25,755 bases of DNA from Aliarcobacter sp017996075 (lineage in GTDB: Bacteria; Campylobacterota; Campylobacteria; Campylobacterales; Arcobacteraceae): NCBI RefSeq assembly GCF_051062515.1, contig NZ_JAMXEK010000016.1. The stretch is one strand, 5' to 3'. A program made the position numbers and the translations under genes. Within the stretch, counting starts at the first letter, position 1. The number at the start of each line of letters is the position of its first letter. The notes beneath the pieces were generated by a model that saw only the letters and a list, made by a program, of their open reading frames with translations, ran no database searches and was not told the DNA's origin. Shown here piece after piece: positions 16,074-24,090 of the stretch.

Positions 16074-16946
16074 ATGAAACAAACAACTATTCACTATAAA
16101 ACAAGTAATACGTTAATAAATAGATTAAAAGCAAGAGATGATATAAAAATTTTAAAAAAATCATCTTTTATTACAAAGTTTTTTTCAAAAAAAAGATATC
16201 CAGATATATATTTTCATAGTGGAGAATTAGATGAAAATTCAATAGATTTTATAAAAAATTCTAAATTTGTTGTTACAAACTCATTTTCAAATCTAAATCT
16301 AATTTTAGCAAAAACAAAAATAAGCCATGAAAAAATAAAAGTTATTTATCCAAGTGTTGATATAAAATATCAAAAACCAAAAGAGTTAAAAGAAAAATAT
16401 AAAGATAGATTTTCTCTTACACAAAATACAAAAATTATCTTTTTTACGGCAAAAAATTTTAAAACAAGTGGAGTAAAAGAGTTTTTACAAATAGTTTCAA
16501 ATCTTTCATTTATAGATTTTAAAGTTATTATTGCAGGAACAAAGCAACAGTTGGCAGCTTTGGAATTTACATTACCAAAATATTCAAAGTTGGAACCAAA
16601 AATTATATTATTAGATGAAAGCAAAGAGAATTTAGATGAATTATATCTTATAAGTGATGTTTTTTTACTTCCAAGTTACAACAAAAATATCGCAAGTAGC
16701 GTTATAAAAGCTATGTTTTGCAAATGTGTAGTTTTTTCTACTATGAATAATGATGCAAAAGAGATACTAGATGTTTATGCTACAATGGAAAATCCAAATG
16801 ACCCTAGCACAGCTTTTAAGATAGATGCTATTTTATTTGATGAAAATGAACTTAAAAAAATTAAAAAACAAAATAGAAATATTGCACTTGAAATGAGTTT
16901 AGATAAAAATATTGATAAATTTAATGATATTTTAACAAAAATTTAA
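16074..16946 (+). CDS. GT-B glycosyltransferase-like protein with altered catalytic motif
   Basis: A 290-residue protein resembling GT4 enzymes but shorter than the usual 350-380, mostly because the N-terminal domain is reduced (about 1-95). IYPSVD (91-96) and IIFFTAKNFKTSG (121-133) correspond to the domain linker and the donor-phosphate loop. The EX7E catalytic element, normally PSxxExxGxxxxEAM, reads PSYNKNIASSVIKAM (200-214): both Glu positions are Lys (204 and 212) and the Gly is Ala. It may be a non-catalytic partner, or use a different mechanism. It is monocistronic between the heptose operon and rpmB, so an LPS role is inferred from position only. Confidence 0.6.
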   Translation: MKQTTIHYKTSNTLINRLKARDDIKILKKSSFITKFFSKKRYPDIYFHSGELDENSIDFIKNSKFVVTNSFSNLNLILAKTKISHEKIKVIYPSVDIKYQKPKELKEKYKDRFSLTQNTKIIFFTAKNFKTSGVKEFLQIVSNLSFIDFKVIIAGTKQQLAALEFTLPKYSKLEPKIILLDESKENLDELYLISDVFLLPSYNKNIASSVIKAMFCKCVVFSTMNNDAKEILDVYATMENPNDPSTAFKIDAILFDENELKKIKKQNRNIALEMSLDKNIDKFNDILTKI

Positions 16947-17010
16947 CTCTAACTTAAGAATTTTAAGATAGAATTCTGAATTATTTTTTACTACAAAAAG
17001 GAATACCAAA
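16947..17010 (+). promoter_or_regulatory. Promoter region for rpmB
   Basis: TAGAAT at 16969-16974 is a plausible -10 about 37 bases before the ATG, and AAAAAGGA ends near 17002 as a strong ribosome-binding site. No convincing -35 was found. A small inverted repeat, AGAATT/AATTCT, spans the -10. Confidence 0.4.
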
Positions 17011-17199
17011 ATGGCAAGAAGATGTGCAATTTCTGGAAAAGGACCTATGGTTGGAAACAACGTAAGTCATGCTAAAAACAGAACTAAAAGAAGATTTTTA
17101 CCAAATATTAGAACAGTTAGAGTTACATTAGAAGATGGAACAACAACTAAGTTAAAAATTTCTGCAAAAGAGCTAAGAACTCTTAAAAAACACTCATAA
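17011..17199 (+). CDS. rpmB: 50S ribosomal protein L28
   Basis: A 62-residue ribosomal protein. MARRCAISGKGPMVGNNVSH is a typical L28 start, followed by the basic NRTKRRFLPNI block (23-33). The Cys pair pattern of zinc-containing L28 forms is absent, since only Cys5 is present. It is a component of the large subunit. A strong AAAGGA precedes the ATG. The gene is followed, 25 bases later, by a potassium-channel gene, with a hairpin filling the gap; the pair is also adjacent in Helicobacter pylori as I recall. Confidence 0.95.
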   Translation: MARRCAISGKGPMVGNNVSHAKNRTKRRFLPNIRTVRVTLEDGTTTKLKISAKELRTLKKHS

Positions 17200-17223
17200 T
17201 TAAGCACTAGAATAAGTGCTTAA
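17200..17223 (+). promoter_or_regulatory. Hairpin filling the rpmB-channel gap
   Basis: Arms TTAAGCACT (17200-17208) and AGTGCTTAA (17215-17223) pair over 9 bases with loop AGAATA. The hairpin starts just after the rpmB stop and ends on the base before the channel gene's ATG, taking the place of a Shine-Dalgarno. No U-run follows, so it is not a standard terminator. It could limit translation or expression of the downstream gene. Confidence 0.6.
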
Positions 17224-18351
17224 ATGAGCATTTTCACAAAATTCAAAAAATATTTCAAATGGGAATATAATTCAAATATTCCACAATATGACTTAAATCC
17301 TATTATATACTCAAGGCTAAAACCAATTAGATCCCCTTTGATTCTAATTCAAATTCTTATGATGGTTGGTACTTTGGCTTATGTTTATTTAGAAGACTAT
17401 ACCATCATGCAAGCTATTTTTCAAACATCTTACACCATTACCAATACTGGATTTGGTGCTTTAAATGAATCAAATTTTAAAAATGAGACAATAATATTTA
17501 CTGTGTTTTTAATGTTAGCTGGATTCATGAGTTTGATTTTTGCAGTTGGAGTTGTAATTGATGTTTTTACAAATGGTAATTTAAGAGAACTTTTAAGGGA
17601 GAGAAGAATGCTTTACAAAATAGCAAGATTAAGAAGACACTTTGTTTTGTGTTATCACAATGAATATACTGCACAAGTTGCAAAACAGTTTAGAGAAAAT
17701 CAAATTCCTTTTGTGGTTGTTGATTCAAGTGATGATATTGAAGCTATCGCAAAAGAGCATGGATATCCATATTTTGTAAAAGAGGAACCATATAAGGAAG
17801 AAGCTTTTTTAAAATCACACTTAAGCTCTGCCAAAGGAGTTATTACTTTATCAAAAAATATCTCTGATAATATTACACTTATAGCATCTGTAAGACTTTA
17901 TGAAAAAGAGTTAGAGAGAAATCCATATTTAATTATTGCAAATGCTGAAACTCACAATGAAAAAGTAAGACTTAAAAAACTAGGAGCAAATAAAGTTGTT
18001 GCAACCCCTTCACTTATGGCAAAAAGAGTAAGTGCCATGGCAATAAGCCCTGATATGGAAAATATTTTAGATGAGTTTTTATATAAAAAAGATAGTCCAA
18101 TAACTATGGAAGACCTTTTAATAAAAGAGAACTCTTGGATTGTTGGAAAAGCGTTAAGAGAGTTAAATTTAAGAGATACTCTTAGAATATCTATTATTGG
18201 AATAACTGAATCAAATGGAGTTTTTGTTCAGCTTCCAAATGGAGACAAAGTTATAAATAAAAACTCTAAACTTCTAATTGTTGGCTCACAAAAAGGACTT
18301 TTTAGGGCAAAAAGAGTTTTAAATTTAACAAATCAACCAAAGGAATTATAA
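17224..18351 (+). CDS. Two-helix potassium channel with degenerate RCK/TrkA-N domain
   Basis: A 375-residue protein with membrane helices at about 38-56 and 88-114, and a pore loop between them. The filter reads TNTGFGA (73-79) where TTVGYGD is usual. A cytoplasmic RCK-like domain follows (about 139-260), then a TrkA-C-like domain (about 295-355). The nucleotide loop, normally GxGxxG, reads CYHNEYT (143-149), with all three glycines missing, though the acidic VVVD at the second strand end (Asp167) is kept. It probably conducts K+ across the inner membrane, with ligand control altered. H. pylori has a related channel (HP0490, HpKchA) next to L28. No Shine-Dalgarno is visible because a hairpin ends at the ATG. 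Confidence 0.72.
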   Translation: MSIFTKFKKYFKWEYNSNIPQYDLNPIIYSRLKPIRSPLILIQILMMVGTLAYVYLEDYTIMQAIFQTSYTITNTGFGALNESNFKNETIIFTVFLMLAGFMSLIFAVGVVIDVFTNGNLRELLRERRMLYKIARLRRHFVLCYHNEYTAQVAKQFRENQIPFVVVDSSDDIEAIAKEHGYPYFVKEEPYKEEAFLKSHLSSAKGVITLSKNISDNITLIASVRLYEKELERNPYLIIANAETHNEKVRLKKLGANKVVATPSLMAKRVSAMAISPDMENILDEFLYKKDSPITMEDLLIKENSWIVGKALRELNLRDTLRISIIGITESNGVFVQLPNGDKVINKNSKLLIVGSQKGLFRAKRVLNLTNQPKEL

Positions 18352-18353
18352 TA

Positions 18354-19544
18354 ATGTTTACAATTTTGCCAATAAAAGGTTATATAGACCAAATAGATGG
18401 ATTTTTTTGTGATGGAATTCATGCTGGACTTAAACCAAATGGAAACAATGATTTAGGATTTATATATACAAAAGAGGCTTGTACAGTTGCTGCAATATTT
18501 ACAGAAAACAGATTTCAAGCAGCTCCATTAAAGCATTTTTTAGCTTATGAAGAGGGTTTTAAAACAAACTTTGTATTAATTAACTCAAAAAATGCAAATG
18601 CTTTAACTGGAAGAAAAGGAATTGAAGATATAAATACTCTTTTTTCTAAATTAAACTTTGACTCTTTTGAGTTGGTAAATCCAGTTATGAGTAGCACAGG
18701 AGTTATTGGTAATAGACTTCCTATGGAAAAATTAATTTCAGGTGCTTTGAAATTTGATCTAACAGCAAAAAGTGGAGAGAATTTATCTCGTGCTATTATG
18801 ACAACAGATGCATACGCTAAAACTTGTATGTATGAAGTAAAACTAGAAGATGGAAGCTCATTTAAAATAGGAGCTGTTGCAAAAGGTGCTGGAATGATAA
18901 ATCCAAATCTAGCAACTATGCTTTGTTTTATTTGTACAGATGCAGCAGCTCCTTATGAAGATATAAAAGAGGCATTAAATAAAAATAAAGAGACAACTTT
19001 TAATGCAATCTCTGTTGATGGTGATACTTCAACAAATGATACAGTAATGGTTCTAGCAAATGGTAAATCAAATGCTTATAATAAAGATGCATTTGTTGAA
19101 GCTTTAAGACTTGTAATGTTTGATATGGCGATGTTAATGGTTGCAGATGGAGAGGGTGCAAAAAAAGTTGCAGCTTTTGAAGTAAAAAATGCAGCAACGA
19201 AAGAAGATGCAATAAAAGCAGCAAAAGCTTTATCAAATTCACTTTTAGTTAAAACAGCACTTTTTGGTGAAGATCCAAATTTTGGAAGAATTGCTTCAAC
19301 AATTGGAGCTTCACAAATAGCTTGTGATGATGAAAAGTTAGTAATTTCTTATAATGATGTTGTAGTATTTAATAAAGAGGAAATCTGTTTTGACTCTATA
19401 ATTGAGCAAAAAGCAGCTGATGTTTTAAAAAAAGATAAATACAAGATTATTTGTGATATTGGTTTAGGAGATGAGAGTTTTACAGCTTATGGTTGTGATT
19501 TGGGTTATAAGTATGTAGAGATAAATGCAGATTATAGAAGTTAA
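18354..19544 (+). CDS. argJ: Bifunctional glutamate N-acetyltransferase / amino-acid N-acetyltransferase
   Basis: A 396-residue ArgJ of the Ntn-like OAT family. It transfers acetyl from N-acetylornithine to glutamate, and in bifunctional forms also uses acetyl-CoA, so it recycles acetyl in arginine synthesis. NSKNANALTG (77-86) and STGVIG (114-119) match the family. The autoproteolysis site is NLATML (185-190), cleaving before nucleophile Thr188. GEDPNFGRI near the C terminus is also typical. AAGGA lies about 9 bases upstream of the ATG, inside the end of the channel gene, two bases away. It is likely cotranscribed with the channel. Confidence 0.93.
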   Translation: MFTILPIKGYIDQIDGFFCDGIHAGLKPNGNNDLGFIYTKEACTVAAIFTENRFQAAPLKHFLAYEEGFKTNFVLINSKNANALTGRKGIEDINTLFSKLNFDSFELVNPVMSSTGVIGNRLPMEKLISGALKFDLTAKSGENLSRAIMTTDAYAKTCMYEVKLEDGSSFKIGAVAKGAGMINPNLATMLCFICTDAAAPYEDIKEALNKNKETTFNAISVDGDTSTNDTVMVLANGKSNAYNKDAFVEALRLVMFDMAMLMVADGEGAKKVAAFEVKNAATKEDAIKAAKALSNSLLVKTALFGEDPNFGRIASTIGASQIACDDEKLVISYNDVVVFNKEEICFDSIIEQKAADVLKKDKYKIICDIGLGDESFTAYGCDLGYKYVEINADYRS

Positions 19545-19598
19545 AATTAAGAACTTTTTATATATAATCTCGATTAAAATTTTAAACAAGGATAGATG
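19545..19598 (+). promoter_or_regulatory. Promoter and RBS for the ydcH-like gene
   Basis: TATAAT at 19563-19568 is a consensus -10, with a weak TTAAAA (19541-19546) 16 bases upstream overlapping the argJ stop. AAGGA at 19588-19592 favours the second of two tandem ATGs (19599, spacing 6) over the first (19596, spacing 3). Confidence 0.45.
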
Positions 19599-19814
19599 AT
19601 GCTTCACGAACACAGAGATGTAATTGCAGAATTAAGACAAAAAGATGCACACTTTACTAAAGTTTTTGATAAACATAATGACTTAGATCATGAAATCACA
19701 AACTTAGAAAATTCGCATGCTGACCAATTTACTATTGAGTCAAAGAAAAAAGAGAAATTAAAACTTAAAGATGAAATTTACTCTATGATAGTAAAATATA
19801 AAGCTGAAAAATAG
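19599..19814 (+). CDS. YdcH/DUF465-family small protein
   Basis: A 71-residue, highly charged protein that is mostly predicted helix and probably coiled coil. The N-terminal LHEHRDVI and the central FDKHNDLDHEI segment are characteristic of the YdcH (DUF465) family, found widely in Proteobacteria and Campylobacterota with no established biochemical role. The start could be three bases earlier (19596), as two ATGs are adjacent. It stands alone between argJ and an intrinsic terminator. Confidence 0.8.
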   Translation: MLHEHRDVIAELRQKDAHFTKVFDKHNDLDHEITNLENSHADQFTIESKKKEKLKLKDEIYSMIVKYKAEK

Positions 19815-19837
19815 TTTTAAAAACATATTTAAGATTT

Positions 19838-19874
19838 AAAAAAGGAAGTAGAGTTTTCTCTACTTCCTTTTTTT
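19838..19874 (+). terminator. Intrinsic terminator after the ydcH-like gene
   Basis: GGAAGTAGAG (19844-19853) pairs perfectly with CTCTACTTCC (19858-19867) around a TTTT loop. Six A's before and seven T's after extend the stem and supply the U-tract. The run of A's also gives it terminator form on the minus strand. It closes the argJ/ydcH unit before gyrA. Confidence 0.93.
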
Positions 19875-19957
19875 ATATATAAAACTATTACTAAGTATAA
19901 ATTAGATAAAATCAAAACAATTTTTTTAAGAAAACTTTATAGTAAAGGCCTTATTTT
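19875..19957 (+). promoter_or_regulatory. gyrA promoter region
   Basis: An AT-rich 83-base stretch. TAAAAT at 19907-19912 is a possible -10, and AAAGG (19944-19948) is the ribosome-binding site 9 bases before the ATG. No clear -35 was seen. Confidence 0.35.
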
Positions 19958-22519
19958 ATGGAAAACCTTTTTGAGAATCAAGATATTGTAGATATAAATA
20001 TTGAAGATAGTGTAAAAGCTTCATATTTAGATTACTCTATGAGTGTTATTATTGGACGAGCATTACCAGATGCAAAAGATGGATTAAAACCAGTTCATAG
20101 AAGAATTTTGTATGCAATGCATGATTTAAATTTAACTTCAAAAGTTGCATATAAAAAATCAGCAAGAATTGTAGGAGATGTTATAGGAAAGTACCATCCA
20201 CATGGAGATACTTCTGTATATGATGCACTTGTAAGAATGGCTCAAAGTTTCTCTATGAGAGCACCACTTGTTGATGGACAAGGAAACTTCGGTTCTGTTG
20301 ATGGTGATAGTGCAGCTGCTATGAGATATACAGAAGCTAGAATGACTAGAATTGCAGAAGAAGTTTTAAGAGATTTAGATAAAGATACTGTAAATTTTGT
20401 ACCAAACTACGATGATACTATGAGAGAACCAGCTGTTCTTCCAACACGTGTTCCAACGCTTTTATTAAACGGAAGTGAAGGAATAGCAGTTGGAATGGCA
20501 ACAAAAATTCCACCTCACAATCTAGGAGAGCTTTTGGATGCAATTTTACATTTAATTGATAATCCAAGTTCTGAAGCAATAGATTTAATGGAGTTTATTC
20601 AAGGTCCAGATTTCCCAACAGGTGGAACAATCTTTGGTAGACGTGGAATAGTTGATGCTTATAATACTGGAAGAGGAAGAGTTAGAATTAGGGCAAAACA
20701 TCATATTGAATCAAAAGCAAAAAAAGATGTTATTGTTATTGATGAGTTGCCATATCAAGTAAATAAAGCAAGATTAATCGAGCTTATTGCAAATCTAGCG
20801 AAAGATAAACAAATTGAAGGAATCGCAGAAGTTAGAGATGAGTCTGATAGAGATGGAATTAGAGTTGTAATTGAACTTAAAAAAGAGGCAATGGCTGAAA
20901 TTGTATTAAACAATCTTTATAAATCAACTCCTATGGAGACAACATTTGGAATTATATTACTTGCAGTTTATAATAAAGAACCAAAAGTATTTAATCTTCC
21001 AGAAATTTTAAATATTTTCTTATCACATAGAAAAACTGTAATTATTAGAAGAACAATATTTGATTTAGAAAAAGCAAAAGCAAGAGCACATATTTTAGAA
21101 GGTTTAAAAATTGCTTTAGACAATATTGATGAAGTTGTAAAAATTATTAGAGCTAGTGCAAATGACACAGAAGCAAAAGATAATCTATCTTCAAGATTTG
21201 GTTTAAGTGCAATTCAATCTCAAGCAATATTAGATATGAGATTAGGAAGATTAACAGGTCTTCAAAGAGATAAGCTAGAAGCTGAATATGCTGAACTTAT
21301 GTTATTAATAGCAGAATTAGAGTCAATTTTAAGAAGTGAAGAAAAATTAAATGAGATTATAAAAGAAGAGTTAAATGAGATAAAAGAAAAATTCTCAACT
21401 CCAAGAAAAACAGAAATTGAAGACTCTTATGATGAAATTGATGTTGAAGATTTAATTCCAAATGAGCCAATGGTAGTTACTATTACTCATAATGGTTATG
21501 TAAAAAGAGTTCCTATTAAATCTTATGAGAGACAAAAAAGAGGTGGAAAAGGTAAAGTTGCCGTTACAACTCACGATGATGACTTTATTGAGAGATTTTT
21601 CGTAAGTAATACTCATGATACTTTAATGTTTGTTACAAATATGGGGCAACTTTATTGGTTAAAAGTTTACAAAATTCCAGAAGGAAGTAGAACGGCAAAA
21701 GGAAAAGCAGTTGTAAACTTAATCAACTTAAGAGCTGATGAAAAAATTATGGCAATTATTCCAACTCCAGATTTTGATGAATCTAAATCTTTAGTATTCT
21801 TTACAAGAAATGGAGTTATAAAAAGAACATCACTAAATGAGTTCTCTAATATAAGAAGTAATGGAGTAAGAGCTATTGTTCTTGATGATGCAGATGAGAT
21901 TGTAACTGCTAAAATTGCAGATGTACAAACTCAGTATATTATGATATTTACAAGCCTTGGTCAATGTATTAGATTTGAACTTGAAAAAACAAGAGATCAA
22001 GGAAGAAGTACAAGAGGAGTTAGAGGTATCAAGTTTAAAATTGATACAGATATTGTTGTTGATGCTGATGTAATTGATAATGAAGAGCAAGAGATTCTTA
22101 CAGTTTCTGAAAAAGGAATTGGAAAACGAACAACAATAGAAGAGTATAGACTTACAAATAGAGCAGGTTCAGGTGTTATTGCTATGAAATTATCACCAAA
22201 AACTGGAAATATTGTTGGTGAAGTTTTAGTTGATGATACTCAAGATTTAATGCTTTTAACTTCGATTGGAAAAATGATTAGAGTTGATATGCAAACAATT
22301 AGAAAAGCCGGAAGAAACACAAGTGGTGTAATAATTGTAAATATGGATAAGGATGATAAAGTTGTATCTATAGCAAAATGTCCAAAAGAAGATGAAGAGA
22401 TAGAACTTGATGAAAATGGAAATATTATTAGATATAACGAAGATGGTGAAGTAATAGAAACTTCAAAAGAGCAAGAAGATAATTTATTAGATATTATAGA
22501 TAACAAAGAAGAGGAATAA
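19958..22519 (+). CDS. gyrA: DNA gyrase subunit A
   Basis: An 853-residue type IIA topoisomerase subunit that cuts and rejoins DNA for negative supercoiling, working with GyrB as A2B2. RPVHRRILY (an LKPVHRRI-type start near 43-50) and AAMRYTEARM place the catalytic Tyr at 125. The quinolone-resistance region HPHGDTSVYDALV (80-92) has Thr85 (ACT, nt 254 = C) and Asp89, the sensitive-type residues. The GyrA-box is QKRGGKG (526-532), differing at one position from canonical QRRGGKG. The C-terminal beta-pinwheel repeats follow, then an acidic tail. It starts after a terminator and is followed by asd 4 bases later. Confidence 0.97.
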   Translation: MENLFENQDIVDINIEDSVKASYLDYSMSVIIGRALPDAKDGLKPVHRRILYAMHDLNLTSKVAYKKSARIVGDVIGKYHPHGDTSVYDALVRMAQSFSMRAPLVDGQGNFGSVDGDSAAAMRYTEARMTRIAEEVLRDLDKDTVNFVPNYDDTMREPAVLPTRVPTLLLNGSEGIAVGMATKIPPHNLGELLDAILHLIDNPSSEAIDLMEFIQGPDFPTGGTIFGRRGIVDAYNTGRGRVRIRAKHHIESKAKKDVIVIDELPYQVNKARLIELIANLAKDKQIEGIAEVRDESDRDGIRVVIELKKEAMAEIVLNNLYKSTPMETTFGIILLAVYNKEPKVFNLPEILNIFLSHRKTVIIRRTIFDLEKAKARAHILEGLKIALDNIDEVVKIIRASANDTEAKDNLSSRFGLSAIQSQAILDMRLGRLTGLQRDKLEAEYAELMLLIAELESILRSEEKLNEIIKEELNEIKEKFSTPRKTEIEDSYDEIDVEDLIPNEPMVVTITHNGYVKRVPIKSYERQKRGGKGKVAVTTHDDDFIERFFVSNTHDTLMFVTNMGQLYWLKVYKIPEGSRTAKGKAVVNLINLRADEKIMAIIPTPDFDESKSLVFFTRNGVIKRTSLNEFSNIRSNGVRAIVLDDADEIVTAKIADVQTQYIMIFTSLGQCIRFELEKTRDQGRSTRGVRGIKFKIDTDIVVDADVIDNEEQEILTVSEKGIGKRTTIEEYRLTNRAGSGVIAMKLSPKTGNIVGEVLVDDTQDLMLLTSIGKMIRVDMQTIRKAGRNTSGVIIVNMDKDDKVVSIAKCPKEDEEIELDENGNIIRYNEDGEVIETSKEQEDNLLDIIDNKEEE

Positions 22520-22523
22520 TAAA

Positions 22524-23561
22524 ATGAGAAAGTTTAATGTTGCAGTTGTAGGAGCAACTGGGGCTGTTGGAGAAGAAGTATTTAGAGTTATGGAAGAGTT
22601 AAATTTTCCAGTTAATAAAGTAATTCCACTTGCAAGTGCAAGAAGTGCTGGTTCGACGATTGAATTTTTAAATAAAGATATTACAGTTTTAGAGCTTACT
22701 GAAACTGTTTTTGAAGAACAAGAGGTTGAGATTGCGTTTTTTTGTGCAGGTGGAAGTATTTCTGAAAAATTTGCAAAATTTGCTGTTGAAGCAGGAGCTG
22801 TTGTAATTGATAATACAAGTCATTTTAGAATGGATCCAAAAGTTCCACTTGTTGTTCCTGAAGTAAATCCAGATGATATTGGTCTTTGGAGAGAGACTGG
22901 AATTATTGCAAATCCAAATTGTTCAACAATTCAAATGGTTCAAAGCTTAAAACCTCTTGATGATTTATATGGTATTAAAAGAGTAGATGTTTCAACATAT
23001 CAAGCAGTTTCTGGTGCTGGAAAATCTGGAATGGAAGAACTTGTACAACAGATGCAAGATTTCTTTGCATTTAGATTAGATGAAACAGAAATTAAAGCAT
23101 TTGCTCACCAAATAGCTCTTAATGTAATTCCTCAAATTGATGTTGCAATGGAGAATGGTTTTACAAAAGAAGAGATGAAAATGGTAAATGAGACTCAAAA
23201 AATTATGCACAAAAACTTTGAAGTTGCAGCAACTTGTGTAAGAGTTCCAGTTTTAAGATCTCATAGTGAATCACTAACAGTTACATTTAAAGATGGTGTT
23301 GATGTTGATGTAAATGAAGTTAGAAATGCATTAGAGAATTTTGAAAATGTAAAAGTAATAGATGATTTACCAAATAAAAAGTACCCAATGCCAATAATCT
23401 CAACAGATACAGACTATACATATGTAGGAAGAATTAGAAAAGATGTTTATGCTTCAAATATTGTTCACTACTTCAATGTTGCTGATCAAGTAAGAGTTGG
23501 AGCTGCTACAAATGCAGTTAGAATTGGTTTAAAATGGATTGAGCTAGAAAGCGATATGTAA
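22524..23561 (+). CDS. asd: Aspartate-semialdehyde dehydrogenase
   Basis: A 345-residue NADP-dependent enzyme that reduces aspartyl phosphate to aspartate semialdehyde, the branch point to lysine/diaminopimelate, threonine and methionine. GATGAVG (10-16) binds the cofactor. NPNCSTIQM holds the catalytic Cys133, and the RSHSES block holds His247. AGGA in the last codons of gyrA serves as ribosome-binding site, so asd is probably read with gyrA. Its stop is directly adjacent to the next start. Confidence 0.95.
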   Translation: MRKFNVAVVGATGAVGEEVFRVMEELNFPVNKVIPLASARSAGSTIEFLNKDITVLELTETVFEEQEVEIAFFCAGGSISEKFAKFAVEAGAVVIDNTSHFRMDPKVPLVVPEVNPDDIGLWRETGIIANPNCSTIQMVQSLKPLDDLYGIKRVDVSTYQAVSGAGKSGMEELVQQMQDFFAFRLDETEIKAFAHQIALNVIPQIDVAMENGFTKEEMKMVNETQKIMHKNFEVAATCVRVPVLRSHSESLTVTFKDGVDVDVNEVRNALENFENVKVIDDLPNKKYPMPIISTDTDYTYVGRIRKDVYASNIVHYFNVADQVRVGAATNAVRIGLKWIELESDM

Positions 23562-24074
23562 ATGTTTGAAAAATTTTTTGAAAATGCCCTTTGGAAAAGT
23601 AGATTTATAGTAATTCTTGCTGTAATTTTTGGCTTTTTTGGATCAGTAATTTTATTTATTGTTGCAAGTGTTGATGTAATTAGCGTAGCAAAATTTATTT
23701 TTATAACATTTATAAATGGAACTCATCCTGAACATTTTCATGAAGATATTGTTGCTGGTATTATTGGAGCAGTTGACCTATATTTGATAGCTGTTGTTTT
23801 GTTGATATTTTCTTTTGGAATTTATGAACTATTCATTTCAAAAATAGATGCAGCTTGTACACCTGAAGATTGTAACTCTATTTTAAATATTAGTTCGCTC
23901 GATCAGCTAAAAGATAAAATAGCAAAAGTTATTATTATGGTTTTAGTTGTAAACTACTTTCAAAGAGTTTTACATACAAAATATGAAACACCACTTGAGT
24001 TACTATATTTTGCATTAGCAATAGTAGCACTAGCTGTTGGACTTTACTTTACAGGTAAAGTTGGAAAAAAATAA
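23562..24074 (+). CDS. YqhA family (UPF0114) inner-membrane protein
   Basis: A 170-residue membrane protein with about four hydrophobic segments (near 15-38, 63-90, 117-135 and 145-165). The KSRFIVILAVIFGFFGSV start and GxxDLYLIAVVLLIFSFGIYELF (about 69-91) are hallmarks of the YqhA/UPF0114 family, whose function is not established. The ATG follows the asd stop with no gap, indicating cotranslation. HemE is 16 bases downstream. Confidence 0.8.
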   Translation: MFEKFFENALWKSRFIVILAVIFGFFGSVILFIVASVDVISVAKFIFITFINGTHPEHFHEDIVAGIIGAVDLYLIAVVLLIFSFGIYELFISKIDAACTPEDCNSILNISSLDQLKDKIAKVIIMVLVVNYFQRVLHTKYETPLELLYFALAIVALAVGLYFTGKVGKK

Positions 24075-24090
24075 AAAAAGGAATTAAATT

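Noticed and set aside
19000..19242. 80-codon Leu/His-rich open frame on the minus strand
   Set aside because: It is antisense to argJ; the low-complexity composition mirrors the argJ codons.
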